Positions 16,562 through 25,045 are shown, counted from the first letter of the stretch. The stretch is 64,000 nucleotides of DNA from Streptomyces sp. R21 (GCF_041051975.1 NZ_CP163435.1:7419001-7483000); one strand, 5' to 3'. Program-made: numbers and translations. Notes: generated by a model from the letters alone, not told the origin.

Positions 16562-17791
16562 TCATAGGGCGCCCGCTGATCTGAGGGCGGTGATCTCGGC
16601 GTCGGACAGGCCGAGTTCGGTGAGGACCGTGTGGGTGTCGGCGCCGTGCGGGCGGCCCGCCCAGCGGATCGCGCCGGGGGTGGCGGAGAGCCGGAAGAGG
16701 ACGTTCTGCATGCGGAGGGAGCCCAGTTCGGGGTCGTCGACGGTGGTGATGGAGTCCAGGGCGGCGTACTGCGGGTCGGCCATCACGTCCCGTACGTCCT
16801 GGATGGGGGCCACCGCCGCCTCCGCCTTCTCGAAGGCCTCGACGACTTCGGCGCGGGTGCGGTCGGCGATCCACGAGCCGACCGCCTCGTCGAGGACGTC
16901 CGTGTGGCGGGCACGGTCCGCGCCGGTCGCGAACCACGGCTCGGCGATCAGGTCGGGGCGGCCGACCAGCCGCAGCACGCGTTCCGCGATCGACTGCGCC
17001 GAGGTCGACACGGCCACCCACGAACCGTCCGCCGTGCGATAGGTGTTGCGGGGGGCGTTGTTCGCGGACCGGTTGCCGGTGCGCGGCTGGACATGGCCCA
17101 ACTGGTCGTACCAGAGCGGCTGCGGGCCGAGGACCGTGAGGATCGGCTCGATGATCGCCATGTCGATCACCTGGCCGTGGCCGGTCAGATCGCGGCCCCT
17201 GAGCGCGGCCATCACCGCGTACGCCGTCGCCAGGCCCGCGATCGAGTCGGCGAGGCCGAAGGGCGGCAGGGTCGGGGGTGCGTCCGGTTCGCCGGTGACG
17301 GCCGCGAAACCGCTCATGGCCTCGGCGAGTGTGCCGAAGCCGGGGCGGTGCGCGTACGGGCCGAACTGGCCGAAGCCCGTGACCCGGGCGAGGACGAGGC
17401 GGGGGTTCGCCGTCGACAGCTCCTCCCAGCCCAGGTCCCACTTCTCCAGCGTTCCGGGTCGGAAGTTCTCGACGATCACGTCGGCGGTCGCGGCGAGGCG
17501 CAGCAGGGTCGCGCGGCCACCGGGCTTGGACAGGTCGAGTGTGATCGTGCGCTTGTTGCGGCCCAGCAGCTTCCACCAGAGGCCGATCCCGTCCTTCGAG
17601 GGGCCGTGTCCCCGGGACGGGTCCGGGCGGCCCGGATGCTCGACCTTGATCACCTCGGCGCCGAAGTCGCCGAGCATGGTGGCGGCGAGCGGTCCGGCGA
17701 AGAGCGTCGCGAGGTCGAGGACGCGCAGGCCGGCGAGCGGGCCGAACTCCGGCTGGGCGCCCGACGGTTGGGCATCGGTCGGCGCGCTCAT
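16562..17791 (-). CDS. CaiB/BaiF (family III) CoA transferase
   Basis: 409-residue family III CoA transferase: PLAGLRVLDLATLFAGPLAATMLGDFGAEVIKVEHP contains the N-terminal CoA-binding fold, LGRNKRTITLDLSKPGG follows, and the catalytic Asp is expected in the PPFGLADSIAGLATAYAVMAAL segment. It transfers CoA between carboxylic acids through an aspartyl-CoA intermediate. The ATG overlaps the ribokinase stop by 4 bp; an upstream in-frame extension lies inside the kinase gene and is ignored. The downstream CitE-like lyase suggests a short acid-catabolic route. Confidence 0.9.
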   Translation of the reverse strand: MSAPTDAQPSGAQPEFGPLAGLRVLDLATLFAGPLAATMLGDFGAEVIKVEHPGRPDPSRGHGPSKDGIGLWWKLLGRNKRTITLDLSKPGGRATLLRLAATADVIVENFRPGTLEKWDLGWEELSTANPRLVLARVTGFGQFGPYAHRPGFGTLAEAMSGFAAVTGEPDAPPTLPPFGLADSIAGLATAYAVMAALRGRDLTGHGQVIDMAIIEPILTVLGPQPLWYDQLGHVQPRTGNRSANNAPRNTYRTADGSWVAVSTSAQSIAERVLRLVGRPDLIAEPWFATGADRARHTDVLDEAVGSWIADRTRAEVVEAFEKAEAAVAPIQDVRDVMADPQYAALDSITTVDDPELGSLRMQNVLFRLSATPGAIRWAGRPHGADTHTVLTELGLSDAEITALRSAGAL

Positions 17792-18741
17792 GACGTGTGC
17801 TGCTGCCGCGACTGCTCCGGCTGCTCGGGCTGTTGCGTCTGTTGCGTCTGCTGCGATGCCTGGGCGTCGATCTCGGAGCGGTACGGCATCGAGGACGACG
17901 CCCCGAGCCGCTGCACCGAGAGCGAGGCCGCCGCCGACGCCCACGCGAGGGCCTCCCGGATCGGTCTGCCCTCGGCGAGCCCCACGGCCAGGGCTCCGAC
18001 GAACGTGTCGCCCGCGCCCGTCGAGTCCACGGCGGTCACCCGGGGCGCGGGCACGGTGAACGGCTCGGCGCCCCGGGCCGCGTACAGGCTGCCGGCCGCG
18101 CCCAGCGTGACGACCGCCTCGGGCACCTGGTCGAGGAGAGCGGTGGCCGCCTCACGGGGGGCGGTGATGCCGGTGAGGGTGGCGGCCTCCAGCTCGTTGG
18201 CCACCAACAGGTCGGTGGCGGCGAGGAGTTCGGCGGACAGCGGCTGGGCGGGGGAGGGGGTGAGCACGGTGCGTACGCCGTGCCGACGTGCGGCCTCGGC
18301 GCCGGCGAGAACGCCTGCCAGGGGGATCTCCAGCTGGAGCAGGAGCGCGTCGGCGCTGGCGATGAGGCCCTCGTCGCCGGGGGCGAGATGGTCGACGGTG
18401 CCGTTAGCGCCGGGGATGACCACGATTGCGTTGCCGCCCTCGTCGTCCACCACGATGTGCGCGGTGCCGGACGGGCCCTCGTTGGTGCGCAGATGGTCCG
18501 TGTTCACGCCCGAGTGCTCAAGGGTGGAGCGGAGTTGGCTGCCGAACGCGTCCGCTCCCACCGCGCCGATCATCGAGACGTCGGCGCCCGCGTGGGCCGC
18601 GGCGATCGCCTGGTTGGCGCCCTTGCCGCCGGGGATCGTGCGGAACTCCCGCCCCGTCACGGTCTCTCCGCGCTGCGGGGCCTTGGCGACGTAGGCGACG
18701 AGGTCCATGTTCGTGCTGCCGAGCACGACGATGTGGGTCAT
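17788..18741 (-). CDS. rbsK: Ribokinase-type PfkB carbohydrate kinase
   Basis: 317-residue PfkB kinase close to ribokinase: N-terminal VVLGSTNMDLVAYV, PGGKGANQAIAAA sugar-binding motif, and C-terminal DSTGAGDTFVGALAVGLAEG with the catalytic Asp and anion hole. It would phosphorylate ribose or a related sugar at C5 with ATP. The C-terminus carries a low-complexity Gln/Pro tail (QTQQTQQPEQPEQSRQQ). It is coupled by ATGA overlaps to the ADP-ribosylglycohydrolase gene upstream and the CoA transferase downstream, making released ribose or ADP-ribose-derived sugar a plausible substrate. Confidence 0.88.
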   Translation of the reverse strand: MTHIVVLGSTNMDLVAYVAKAPQRGETVTGREFRTIPGGKGANQAIAAAHAGADVSMIGAVGADAFGSQLRSTLEHSGVNTDHLRTNEGPSGTAHIVVDDEGGNAIVVIPGANGTVDHLAPGDEGLIASADALLLQLEIPLAGVLAGAEAARRHGVRTVLTPSPAQPLSAELLAATDLLVANELEAATLTGITAPREAATALLDQVPEAVVTLGAAGSLYAARGAEPFTVPAPRVTAVDSTGAGDTFVGALAVGLAEGRPIREALAWASAAASLSVQRLGASSSMPYRSEIDAQASQQTQQTQQPEQPEQSRQQHTS

Positions 18742-20201
18742 GGGTGAGGGGTCTCCCGGTAGGTGAGGTCGGCGAGGGTGTCGAAGCCGGTGCCGTTGAA
18801 GTCGGCGACCGAGGTGGTGAGTCGGTTCTTGAGCGGGGTCGTCCAGCGGTCGGGGAGAGCGGCGGGATCGCCGGCCAGCAGTCCCGCGATGCTTCCCGCC
18901 GTGGCGCCGTTGGAGTCGGTGTCCAGGCCCCCGGACACCGCACGGCAGATGGAGCCGGTGAAGTCGCCGTCCGCGTGGGTGAGTGCGGCGGCGATCAGCG
19001 CGGTGTTGGGGATGGCGTGCACCCAGTGGTACGCGCGGTGGGTGGCGTGCAGTTCGTCCACCACGGCGTCGAAGTCCCCGTGGGCCAAGGCGAGTTGGAC
19101 CGCGTGGCGGACGGCCTGGGCGAGGCGGGAGCGGGGCGGGATCACGGTGAGGCCGGTGCGCAGGCAGTGGTGCACGTCGTGGCGGCCGGTGGCGGCCTCC
19201 GCGATGGTAGCCGCCGTGAACATCGCCGCGTAGACGCCGTTGGCGGTGTGGGTGAGGGTGGCGTCGCGGTGCGCCTGCTCGGCGGCGGCTTCGGGGTCGC
19301 CGGGGTTCGTCCAGCCGTGGACGTCCGCGCGGATCAGGGCGCCGATCCACTCGCGGAACGGGTTGCGGTGGCGGGCCGTGTGCGGGGGTTCGACGCCGGC
19401 GAGGAGGTTGCGGTAGGCGATGCGTTCTGCCGTGAACGTGCGGCCCGCGGGGAGTTCGTCCAGCCAGAGGCGGGCCACGTCCGTGGTGGTGAAGCCACGG
19501 CCGTATCGCTGGAGCAACAGGATGTTGAGGAGGGGGTAGTTGAGGTCGTCGTCCTCTGGCATGCCGTCGATGTTCTCGGCGAGGGAGGTGGGTGCGGAGC
19601 GGCGGTTCCAGGGGTACGTGTCTGTCAGTTCCCAGGGGAGGCCCCGGGCGGTGAACCAGGTGTGCAGGGGCCAGTTGCCCGTGGCCCGGGCGAGGGCTCG
19701 GATCCCTTGCAGGGGGAGCTTCTCCACTGGTTTGCCCAGGAGGCAGCCTGCCGCTCTGCCCAGCCAGGCTGCCTCCAGGCGGGCCTGGGTGGGGGCTGGG
19801 CGGGGGTGGGGTGCGCTCGCCGGGAGCTTTGCACGGGTGCCGCTCTCTTTGGGACGGGTGCCGCCCCTGGCGGCACGCATGCCCACAGCCACGGCGGGTT
19901 CGCCGCCACTCGCGGCATGCGTGCCCGCGGCTGCGGCGGACCTGATCTTCGCCAGGTCCGTCGGCTCCTGGTCCCTCAACCTGCTTGGTAGGTCGGCCAG
20001 TTCGTCCAAGAGGTCTTCTGCCAGTACCCGGAGGTATGGGCCGGCCGGAGTCTCCGACGCCCCCGCGCGCAGCGGGGCCTCCTTGCCGCCCGCCGCTCGC
20101 CAGCGCGCGGCGATGGTGGTGGGCTCGCGGCCGTCCTGGGTCGCCTGGTGGAGTTCGTGGCCGAGGAGGTCCTCCGGCTGGACCCAGGTCAGTCGGAGCA
20201 T
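18738..20201 (-). CDS. ADP-ribosylglycohydrolase family protein, paralogue 1 (long)
   Basis: 487-residue DraG/ARH-type protein. The catalytic domain begins near residue 140 (ARLEAAWLGRAAGCLLGKPVEK); metal-binding aspartates appear in MPEDDDLNY and SGGLDTDSNGATAGSIAGLLAG. An unusual N-terminal region of about 135 residues precedes it, with a folded-looking first 60 residues (TWVQPEDLLGHELHQA) and then an Ala/Gly/Arg/Pro linker. Family members hydrolyse ADP-ribose linkages or related N-/O-glycosides. Overlaps paralogue 2 by 13 bp upstream and the kinase by 4 bp downstream. Confidence 0.87.
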   Translation of the reverse strand: MLRLTWVQPEDLLGHELHQATQDGREPTTIAARWRAAGGKEAPLRAGASETPAGPYLRVLAEDLLDELADLPSRLRDQEPTDLAKIRSAAAAGTHAASGGEPAVAVGMRAARGGTRPKESGTRAKLPASAPHPRPAPTQARLEAAWLGRAAGCLLGKPVEKLPLQGIRALARATGNWPLHTWFTARGLPWELTDTYPWNRRSAPTSLAENIDGMPEDDDLNYPLLNILLLQRYGRGFTTTDVARLWLDELPAGRTFTAERIAYRNLLAGVEPPHTARHRNPFREWIGALIRADVHGWTNPGDPEAAAEQAHRDATLTHTANGVYAAMFTAATIAEAATGRHDVHHCLRTGLTVIPPRSRLAQAVRHAVQLALAHGDFDAVVDELHATHRAYHWVHAIPNTALIAAALTHADGDFTGSICRAVSGGLDTDSNGATAGSIAGLLAGDPAALPDRWTTPLKNRLTTSVADFNGTGFDTLADLTYRETPHP

Positions 20202-21346
20202 CTCGCGCCTCCGAGCTGGGCGAACGCCGACTCGTGGGCGCGGCGGCGGCTCACGTCGCGGGTGAAGATCTCGGCGGCGACCTGGGTGAGCGTCGCCGCC
20301 GGGGCGTGCAGGTCGAGGCGGCTGGCCTCGGCGACCGTCTTGGCCCAGTCGCGCGGGACCTCCGAGCCGAGGGCGCCGGCGAGGGCGCCGGACATCGTGG
20401 CGATGGAGTCGCAGTCGCGGCCGTAGTTGACCGAGCCGAGGACGGCGTGCCGGTAGTCGCCGCCGGAGACCACCAACATGCCCAGGGCGATGGGGAGTTC
20501 CTCGATCGACCGGATACGGGAGGGGCGGCGGGCGTCCAGCGACGGGGTGCGGTAGTCGGGGCCCACGGTGTCGTACGGAGCCACGGCTTCCCGCAGGGGT
20601 CGTAGCGCCGTCTCGAAGTCCGTGTAGCGGGCGGCGACTTCGCAGACCGTCTCGATCGCCGCGCGCGTGCCGTCCTTGGCGAGGGCGAGGCAGGCTTCGA
20701 CCACCGAGTCCGGGGTGGCGTCCGGCGCGCAGGCCGCTGCCACCGCTGCCGCGAAGACGGCGGCGGCTTCCCGCCCGTACGACGACTGGTGTGCGCCCGC
20801 GACGTCCAGCGCCTCGGTGTACGCGCCCGCCGGGTTCGCCGCGTTGACCAGGCCGACCGGGGCCATGTACATCGCGGCGCCGCAGTTGACGATGTTGCCG
20901 ACCCCTGCCTCACGGGGGTCGGCATGGCCGTAGTGGATCCGGGCCACCAGCCATTTCTCGGCGAGGAAGATCCGCTGGAGGGGGAGGGCCTCGGCTTCCA
21001 GTTCGGGGATCCAGCGCGGGGTCGTCATCAGGTCGGGGACCAGGTGCGCGGCGACGGCGTACGCGTCGAGGTGGTCGCGTACGGCGGCGTAGACCCGTAC
21101 CAGCGCATGGGTCATCAAGGTGTCGTCGGTGACGTGTCCGTCGCCTTTGTGGTACGGGGCGATGGGGCGGGCGGTGCGCCAGGTGTCGCCGTTCCAGGGG
21201 CCGACGACGCCGTGGACGCGGCCGCCGTGGCGCTCGACGATCTGCTCGGGGGTGTAGCCCTCGACGGGACCGCCGAGCGCGTCGCCGACGGCGGCTCCGA
21301 CGAGGGCGTGGGCGATCCGCTCATCGAGGGGTGTTGTGGGCGTCAT
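20189..21346 (-). CDS. ADP-ribosylglycohydrolase family protein, paralogue 2
   Basis: 385-residue DraG-type protein with all expected Mg ligands: VGAAVGDALGGPVEG, HVTDDTLMT and NYGRDCDSIATMSGALAGALG. The Cys in GRDCDS, where many members have Ala or Thr, is a small variation. It has an extended mid-section (residues about 100-200) with HYGHADPREAGVGNIVN. Catalytically competent by motif; substrate could be ADP-ribosylated protein, nucleic acid or a nucleoside-like glycoside. Starts 7 bp after paralogue 3 ends. Confidence 0.88.
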   Translation of the reverse strand: MTPTTPLDERIAHALVGAAVGDALGGPVEGYTPEQIVERHGGRVHGVVGPWNGDTWRTARPIAPYHKGDGHVTDDTLMTHALVRVYAAVRDHLDAYAVAAHLVPDLMTTPRWIPELEAEALPLQRIFLAEKWLVARIHYGHADPREAGVGNIVNCGAAMYMAPVGLVNAANPAGAYTEALDVAGAHQSSYGREAAAVFAAAVAAACAPDATPDSVVEACLALAKDGTRAAIETVCEVAARYTDFETALRPLREAVAPYDTVGPDYRTPSLDARRPSRIRSIEELPIALGMLVVSGGDYRHAVLGSVNYGRDCDSIATMSGALAGALGSEVPRDWAKTVAEASRLDLHAPAATLTQVAAEIFTRDVSRRRAHESAFAQLGGARCSD

Positions 21347-21353
21347 GCCCGAA

Positions 21354-22553
21354 TCATCCTCCTGGTGTGCCCAGTTCCCTTGATTCCAGGAGTTCGGCGA
21401 GTTCCACCAGGTCGGTGCCGGTGAGGCGGGGCAGGGCGCAGCCCGAGAGGGTGCGGCAGGCGTCGCGCCAGGAGGCGGGGAGCGCGGCGCCGCCGCCGAG
21501 TGCGCCGGTCAGTGCACCGGCGAGGGCCGGGGCGGAGTCGGCGACGCGGGACAGGCAGGCGGCGGCGGGCACCGCCTCGGCGATACGGCCGCGGGAGGCG
21601 AGGGCGAGTGCCAGGGCGACGGGGACGGTCTCGGCTGCGGCGATGCCGTAGCTGTAGACGTGGTCGACGATCTGGTGCTCCAGGAGGGGGACGAGGGCGA
21701 ACGCGCTGTCGGCGCCGTGCGCGAGGGCGAGCGCGTGGCGGGCGTTGCGGCCGATCTCCGTCGCCTCGGGCAACTCGGCCAGCGCGGCCGTCACGCACAC
21801 GTCGACGTCCGCGCCGCCGAGGGCCCGGGCGAGCGCCGCGGCCATGGCGCGGGCACCGTGCACGCCGTCGCCGTCCTGGGTGTAGCGGGCGTCGAACTCG
21901 GCGAGTTCCGCGGCGCGTCGGGGGTCGCCGCGGTGGGCGACGGCGAGGACGCAGGCCCGTACGCAGGCCGCGTCGTCGAAGTAGTGGGGGTTGTCGTGGC
22001 CGGTGGCGGGTGGGCGCAGACCGGCGGCGAGGTTGCCGAGGCCGGCCCGTACGGAGATCCGGGCGCGCAGCGGCAGCAGCATCGACTCGGCCTCGGCGGC
22101 GCGTTCGGCGGCGGCGGCGACCTCGGCGGCGACGGCGTTCCACGACAGGTCGATGGCCGCCCGCATCCGCCGCTCCCGGCTGAGATCCTCCAGCGCGCTC
22201 CCGTCGGCGGCCCGCAGCACGGCCTCCGCCGCGAACGCCGCCCACTCCGCGTCGTCCGACGGCCCGAGCCGCAACGGCTCCGGCGGCTGGTTGAGCGCGA
22301 TCGGCACGGGCAGCGTGGTCGTCGCGTTCTGCTCCGCGAACGTGTCCAGCTCCCGCGTCAGCCGCCGCGTCCACTCGGGCATCCGCGCGGCCCGGTGCCG
22401 GGCGGCCGGCCACCCGGCGGCGTCGCCTGCGGCCAGCCCGAGGAGGAGACCCTCGATACGGCGGGGGCGGACCGGGACCGCCGTATCGGTCCGGGATGCG
22501 GACGCGGAGCCCATGCCGGGCTCGTCGCCCACCAGGCCGGGCCCGGGTCTCAC
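21354..22553 (-). CDS. ADP-ribosylglycohydrolase-like protein, paralogue 3 (divergent metal site)
   Basis: 399-residue DraG-like protein recognisable from IEGLLLGLAAGDAAGWPA and the C-terminal SAPALAGALTGALGGGAALP. The key motifs are degenerate: the TDDT of active members reads SDDA (PSDDAEW), and the first Asp of the C-terminal DxD motif appears to be Val (RVADSAP). It may have altered chemistry or a structural role. It overlaps paralogue 4 by 4 bp. The ATG at 22553 gives a 30-residue N-terminal lead; a later start (22512, MGSASASR) is also possible. Confidence 0.8.
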   Translation of the reverse strand: MRPGPGLVGDEPGMGSASASRTDTAVPVRPRRIEGLLLGLAAGDAAGWPAARHRAARMPEWTRRLTRELDTFAEQNATTTLPVPIALNQPPEPLRLGPSDDAEWAAFAAEAVLRAADGSALEDLSRERRMRAAIDLSWNAVAAEVAAAAERAAEAESMLLPLRARISVRAGLGNLAAGLRPPATGHDNPHYFDDAACVRACVLAVAHRGDPRRAAELAEFDARYTQDGDGVHGARAMAAALARALGGADVDVCVTAALAELPEATEIGRNARHALALAHGADSAFALVPLLEHQIVDHVYSYGIAAAETVPVALALALASRGRIAEAVPAAACLSRVADSAPALAGALTGALGGGAALPASWRDACRTLSGCALPRLTGTDLVELAELLESRELGTPGG

Positions 22554-23725
22554 GACTGCACCTCGTCCTCGTCCGTGGCCATTACCAGATCTCCGTCCGC
22601 GGCCAGGGCGAAGGTGTCCGGATCCGGGCTCGGCCAGCCGCCGCCCGGGTCGCCCAGGTCAATCAGGCCGGGCAGCTCGTGCCGTACAAGCCCGCCCCCG
22701 TCCCGTAGGCGCATCCCCCACTTCCCGTCCTCGCCCGGGGTCAGCAACTCGGCGATGTCCAGGACGTGATGGCCTCGCATGGAGGGGAGGCAGCTGCCGC
22801 GGGCGGGGCCGATGGCGGCGGCCCAGGCGGTGGGGATGGCGGAGGCGCCTCGGGTGGCGCCGGCCAGGGCGCCTGCGACCGCGGCCGTGGTGTCGGCGTC
22901 GCGGCCCATGTTGACGGCGGTGAGTACGGACTCGGTGAAGTCGCCGTCGGCGGCGGCGTAGGCGCCGAAGGCGAGGGCCACCGCTTCGGGGGCGAGGTCG
23001 GTCCAGGGGTAGCCGCCGATGACGACGGCCGAGCGGACCGCGCGTTCGCCGCGGTGGGCGACGGCGACGGCTCGGCGGAGCGAGCGGGCCGTCCAGGAGT
23101 CGTCCGGGATGACGGCGAGCGCGGAGGCGACCACCGCGATGGTGGGGGCGCCCGCCATCGCCGCGGCGACGCCCGCCGCGACCGCCTGGCCGCCGTAGAT
23201 GCCCTCGCCGTCGTGGCTCACCGAGCCGTCGATCGCGACCAGGCGGGCCGCCTCCGCGGGGCGGCCCGCCGCGAAGACGCCGAAGGGGGCCGCGCGCATG
23301 GCCAGGCCGTCGCTCCAGGCGTGGCGGTGCTGGGCCGAGATGGGGGCGGCGAGGCCGCGGCGGAGGTTCTCCAGGGTGCCGCGTTCGCTGAAGCCCGCGC
23401 CCCGGAACGGGCCCTCGTCGCGGTCGGCGATCCACTGGTGCCAGGCCGCCTCGACATGGGCGACCGTGAGCGCCGAGCCGTGCCGGGCCAGCAGGAGCCC
23501 GGAGAAGATCGCGTACTCGGTGTCGTCGGTGCCGGCCGGGTTCTCGGCGACGTATCCGGTGATGCGGCCCCAGCGGGCGCGGATCTCGGACGGCTTCATG
23601 TTCTCGGCGGGGGCGCCCAGCGCGTCCCCGACGGCGAGACCGAGCAGCGCTCCGTGCGCGCGTTCGCGGAGTTCGGCGGCGCCTCCGGGCGTGGGGGCCG
23701 GGGGAATGCAGGCGATGGAAGCCAT
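22550..23725 (-). CDS. ADP-ribosylglycohydrolase family protein, paralogue 4
   Basis: 391-residue DraG-type protein, the first gene of the operon. Complete metal-binding motifs are seen: LLGLAVGDALGAPAEN, GTDDTEYAIFS and NMGRDADTTAAVAGALAGATRG. A C-terminal extension of about 50 residues (LPGLIDLGDPGGGWPSPDPD) follows the catalytic domain. ATG 23725 has AGGAGAGG about 6 bp upstream; a longer in-frame extension to 23869 has no domain character. The promoter should lie in the 297-bp divergent gap shared with the VIT1 gene. Confidence 0.9.
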   Translation of the reverse strand: MASIACIPPAPTPGGAAELRERAHGALLGLAVGDALGAPAENMKPSEIRARWGRITGYVAENPAGTDDTEYAIFSGLLLARHGSALTVAHVEAAWHQWIADRDEGPFRGAGFSERGTLENLRRGLAAPISAQHRHAWSDGLAMRAAPFGVFAAGRPAEAARLVAIDGSVSHDGEGIYGGQAVAAGVAAAMAGAPTIAVVASALAVIPDDSWTARSLRRAVAVAHRGERAVRSAVVIGGYPWTDLAPEAVALAFGAYAAADGDFTESVLTAVNMGRDADTTAAVAGALAGATRGASAIPTAWAAAIGPARGSCLPSMRGHHVLDIAELLTPGEDGKWGMRLRDGGGLVRHELPGLIDLGDPGGGWPSPDPDTFALAADGDLVMATDEDEVQS

Positions 23726-23984
23726 ACGGTGCCTCTCCTTCTCAGGGCACGGACTTCTCAGGGCACGGCCCCTCATGCAGGGCACGGACCCCCTTTGCGG
23801 ATCTGTGCCACCTGAGCGGTTCGGCAGAGCCTCGCGTGCCCCAGCGTCACCCGGACGACAGGTGTGCACATGTGTTCACGGATGAGCGGCGCCTGGCAAA
23901 AGTGCAGGTTAGCCCAGCCTTTCCTTGCTGGCGACAAGGAAATGAAACGCGTAGGTTCCTTGTTGTCAAAGACTGGAACTTGTC

Positions 23985-24003
23985 CAAAGTTAGCCTTACC
24001 TAA
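23985..24003. promoter_or_regulatory. Iron box (DmdR/IdeR-type operator) upstream of the VIT1 gene
   Basis: Read on the minus strand the 19-mer is TTAGGTAAGGCTAACTTTG, which matches the actinobacterial iron-box consensus TTAGGTTAGGCTAACCTAA at 15 of 19 positions. It ends 20 bp before the VIT1-family ATG, overlapping the expected promoter. A weaker half-match (AGGTTAGCCC) is at 23906-23915. Confidence 0.65.
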
Positions 24004-24022
24004 ACACCCCGGGGGGACCGGC

Positions 24023-24754
24023 ATGGCCATCATCGACACCGAGGCGACGCTGCACGAGGCGCACCGTGACAACCACACCCACCGGGATGTCAACGGTGGC
24101 TGGCTGCGCCCCGCCGTCTTCGGTGCGATGGACGGACTCGTCTCCAACCTCGCCCTGATGACCGGTGTCGCGGGCGGTGACGTCTCGCACCGGACGATCA
24201 TCATCGCCGGGCTCGCCGGGCTTGCCGCCGGCGCCTTCTCGATGGCGGCCGGCGAGTACACCTCGGTGGCCTCGCAGCGCGAGCTCGTCGAGGCCGAACT
24301 CGACGTGGAGCGCCGGGAGTTGCGCAAGCACCCCCTGGACGAGGAGCGCGAGCTCGCCGAGCTGTACCAGGCCCGTGGTGTCGAGCCCGAGCTGGCGCGC
24401 GAGGTCGCCCGGCAGCTGTCGCGCGACCCGGAGCAGGCCCTCGAGATCCATGCGCGCGAGGAACTGGGCATAGACCCCGGCGACCTGCCCTCGCCCTCGG
24501 TCGCCGCCGTGTCGAGCTTCGGCTCCTTCGCGCTCGGCGCCCTGCTTCCCGTACTCCCGTATCTGCTCGGCGCGGCCGCCCTGTGGCCCGCGCTGCTGCT
24601 CGCGATGATCGGGCTCTTCGCGTGCGGTGCCGTCGTGGCCAAGGTGACCGCGCGGTCCTGGTGGTACAGCGGTCTGCGGCAGCTCGCTCTGGGTGGTGCC
24701 GCGGCGGGTGTGACGTACGCCCTGGGCAGCTTGTTCGGGACGGCCGTAGGATGA
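24023..24754 (+). CDS. VIT1/CCC1 family iron/manganese transporter
   Basis: 243-residue membrane protein of the vacuolar iron transporter family. N-terminal HRDVNGGWLRPAVFGAMDGLVSNLALMTGVAGG is the family signature; GAFSMAAGEYTSVASQRE follows helix 2, then a cytoplasmic Glu-rich metal-binding stretch (about residues 90-155, ELVEAELDVERRELRKH...), and three more helices. Bacterial members export or sequester Fe2+/Mn2+. GGGGGGA lies 7 bp before the ATG. The adjacent iron box predicts control by an IdeR/DmdR-type regulator. Confidence 0.9.
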   Translation: MAIIDTEATLHEAHRDNHTHRDVNGGWLRPAVFGAMDGLVSNLALMTGVAGGDVSHRTIIIAGLAGLAAGAFSMAAGEYTSVASQRELVEAELDVERRELRKHPLDEERELAELYQARGVEPELAREVARQLSRDPEQALEIHAREELGIDPGDLPSPSVAAVSSFGSFALGALLPVLPYLLGAAALWPALLLAMIGLFACGAVVAKVTARSWWYSGLRQLALGGAAAGVTYALGSLFGTAVG

Positions 24755-24762
24755 TGTCCACG

Positions 24763-24790
24763 CTAGTTATGCGAGGGACCGCATAACTAG
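24763..24790. terminator. Perfect 11-bp inverted repeat after the VIT1 gene
   Basis: CTAGTTATGCG and CGCATAACTAG are exact inverted complements across an AGGGAC loop, starting 8 bp after the VIT1 stop and followed by TTGTTA. The AT-rich arms are unusual here. It is either a terminator or a regulator binding site; position favours terminator. Confidence 0.55.
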
Positions 24791-25029
24791 TTGTTACCCG
24801 GCGGTTTCGATCGCTTAACCACTGGGCATGAGCCGTAAGCGCCGCAGGCAATGAGGCCTGCACCGCACTTTCGTGGCGGGCGACGACGCCTGCCACGATT
24901 CGGCCCGTCGGGCATCGATCTGTCCGCTTGGGCCCCTTAACTCTCACCGCCGTGCGCGTACCCCGCCGCGACGCCGCGGTGTCCGCATGTTGGAACGGAG
25001 TATCCGGTTCCCGAGATCCGTCCCATCAT

Positions 25030-25045
25030 GTAACCTGCACGAAAT
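25030..25045 (+). promoter_or_regulatory. GlnR-box-like site upstream of gltBD
   Basis: GTAAC, six spacer bases, then GAAAT fits the GlnR half-box pattern gTnAC-n6-GaAAc with one mismatch, located 72 bp before the gltB ATG. A second, poorer match (GTTAC-n6-GTTTC) is at 24793-24808. Control of gltBD by GlnR is inference. Confidence 0.4.

Noticed and set aside
23726..23869. N-terminal extension of ADP-ribosylglycohydrolase paralogue 4
   Set aside because: In-frame but without domain character, whereas ATG 23725 has a good AGGAG site.
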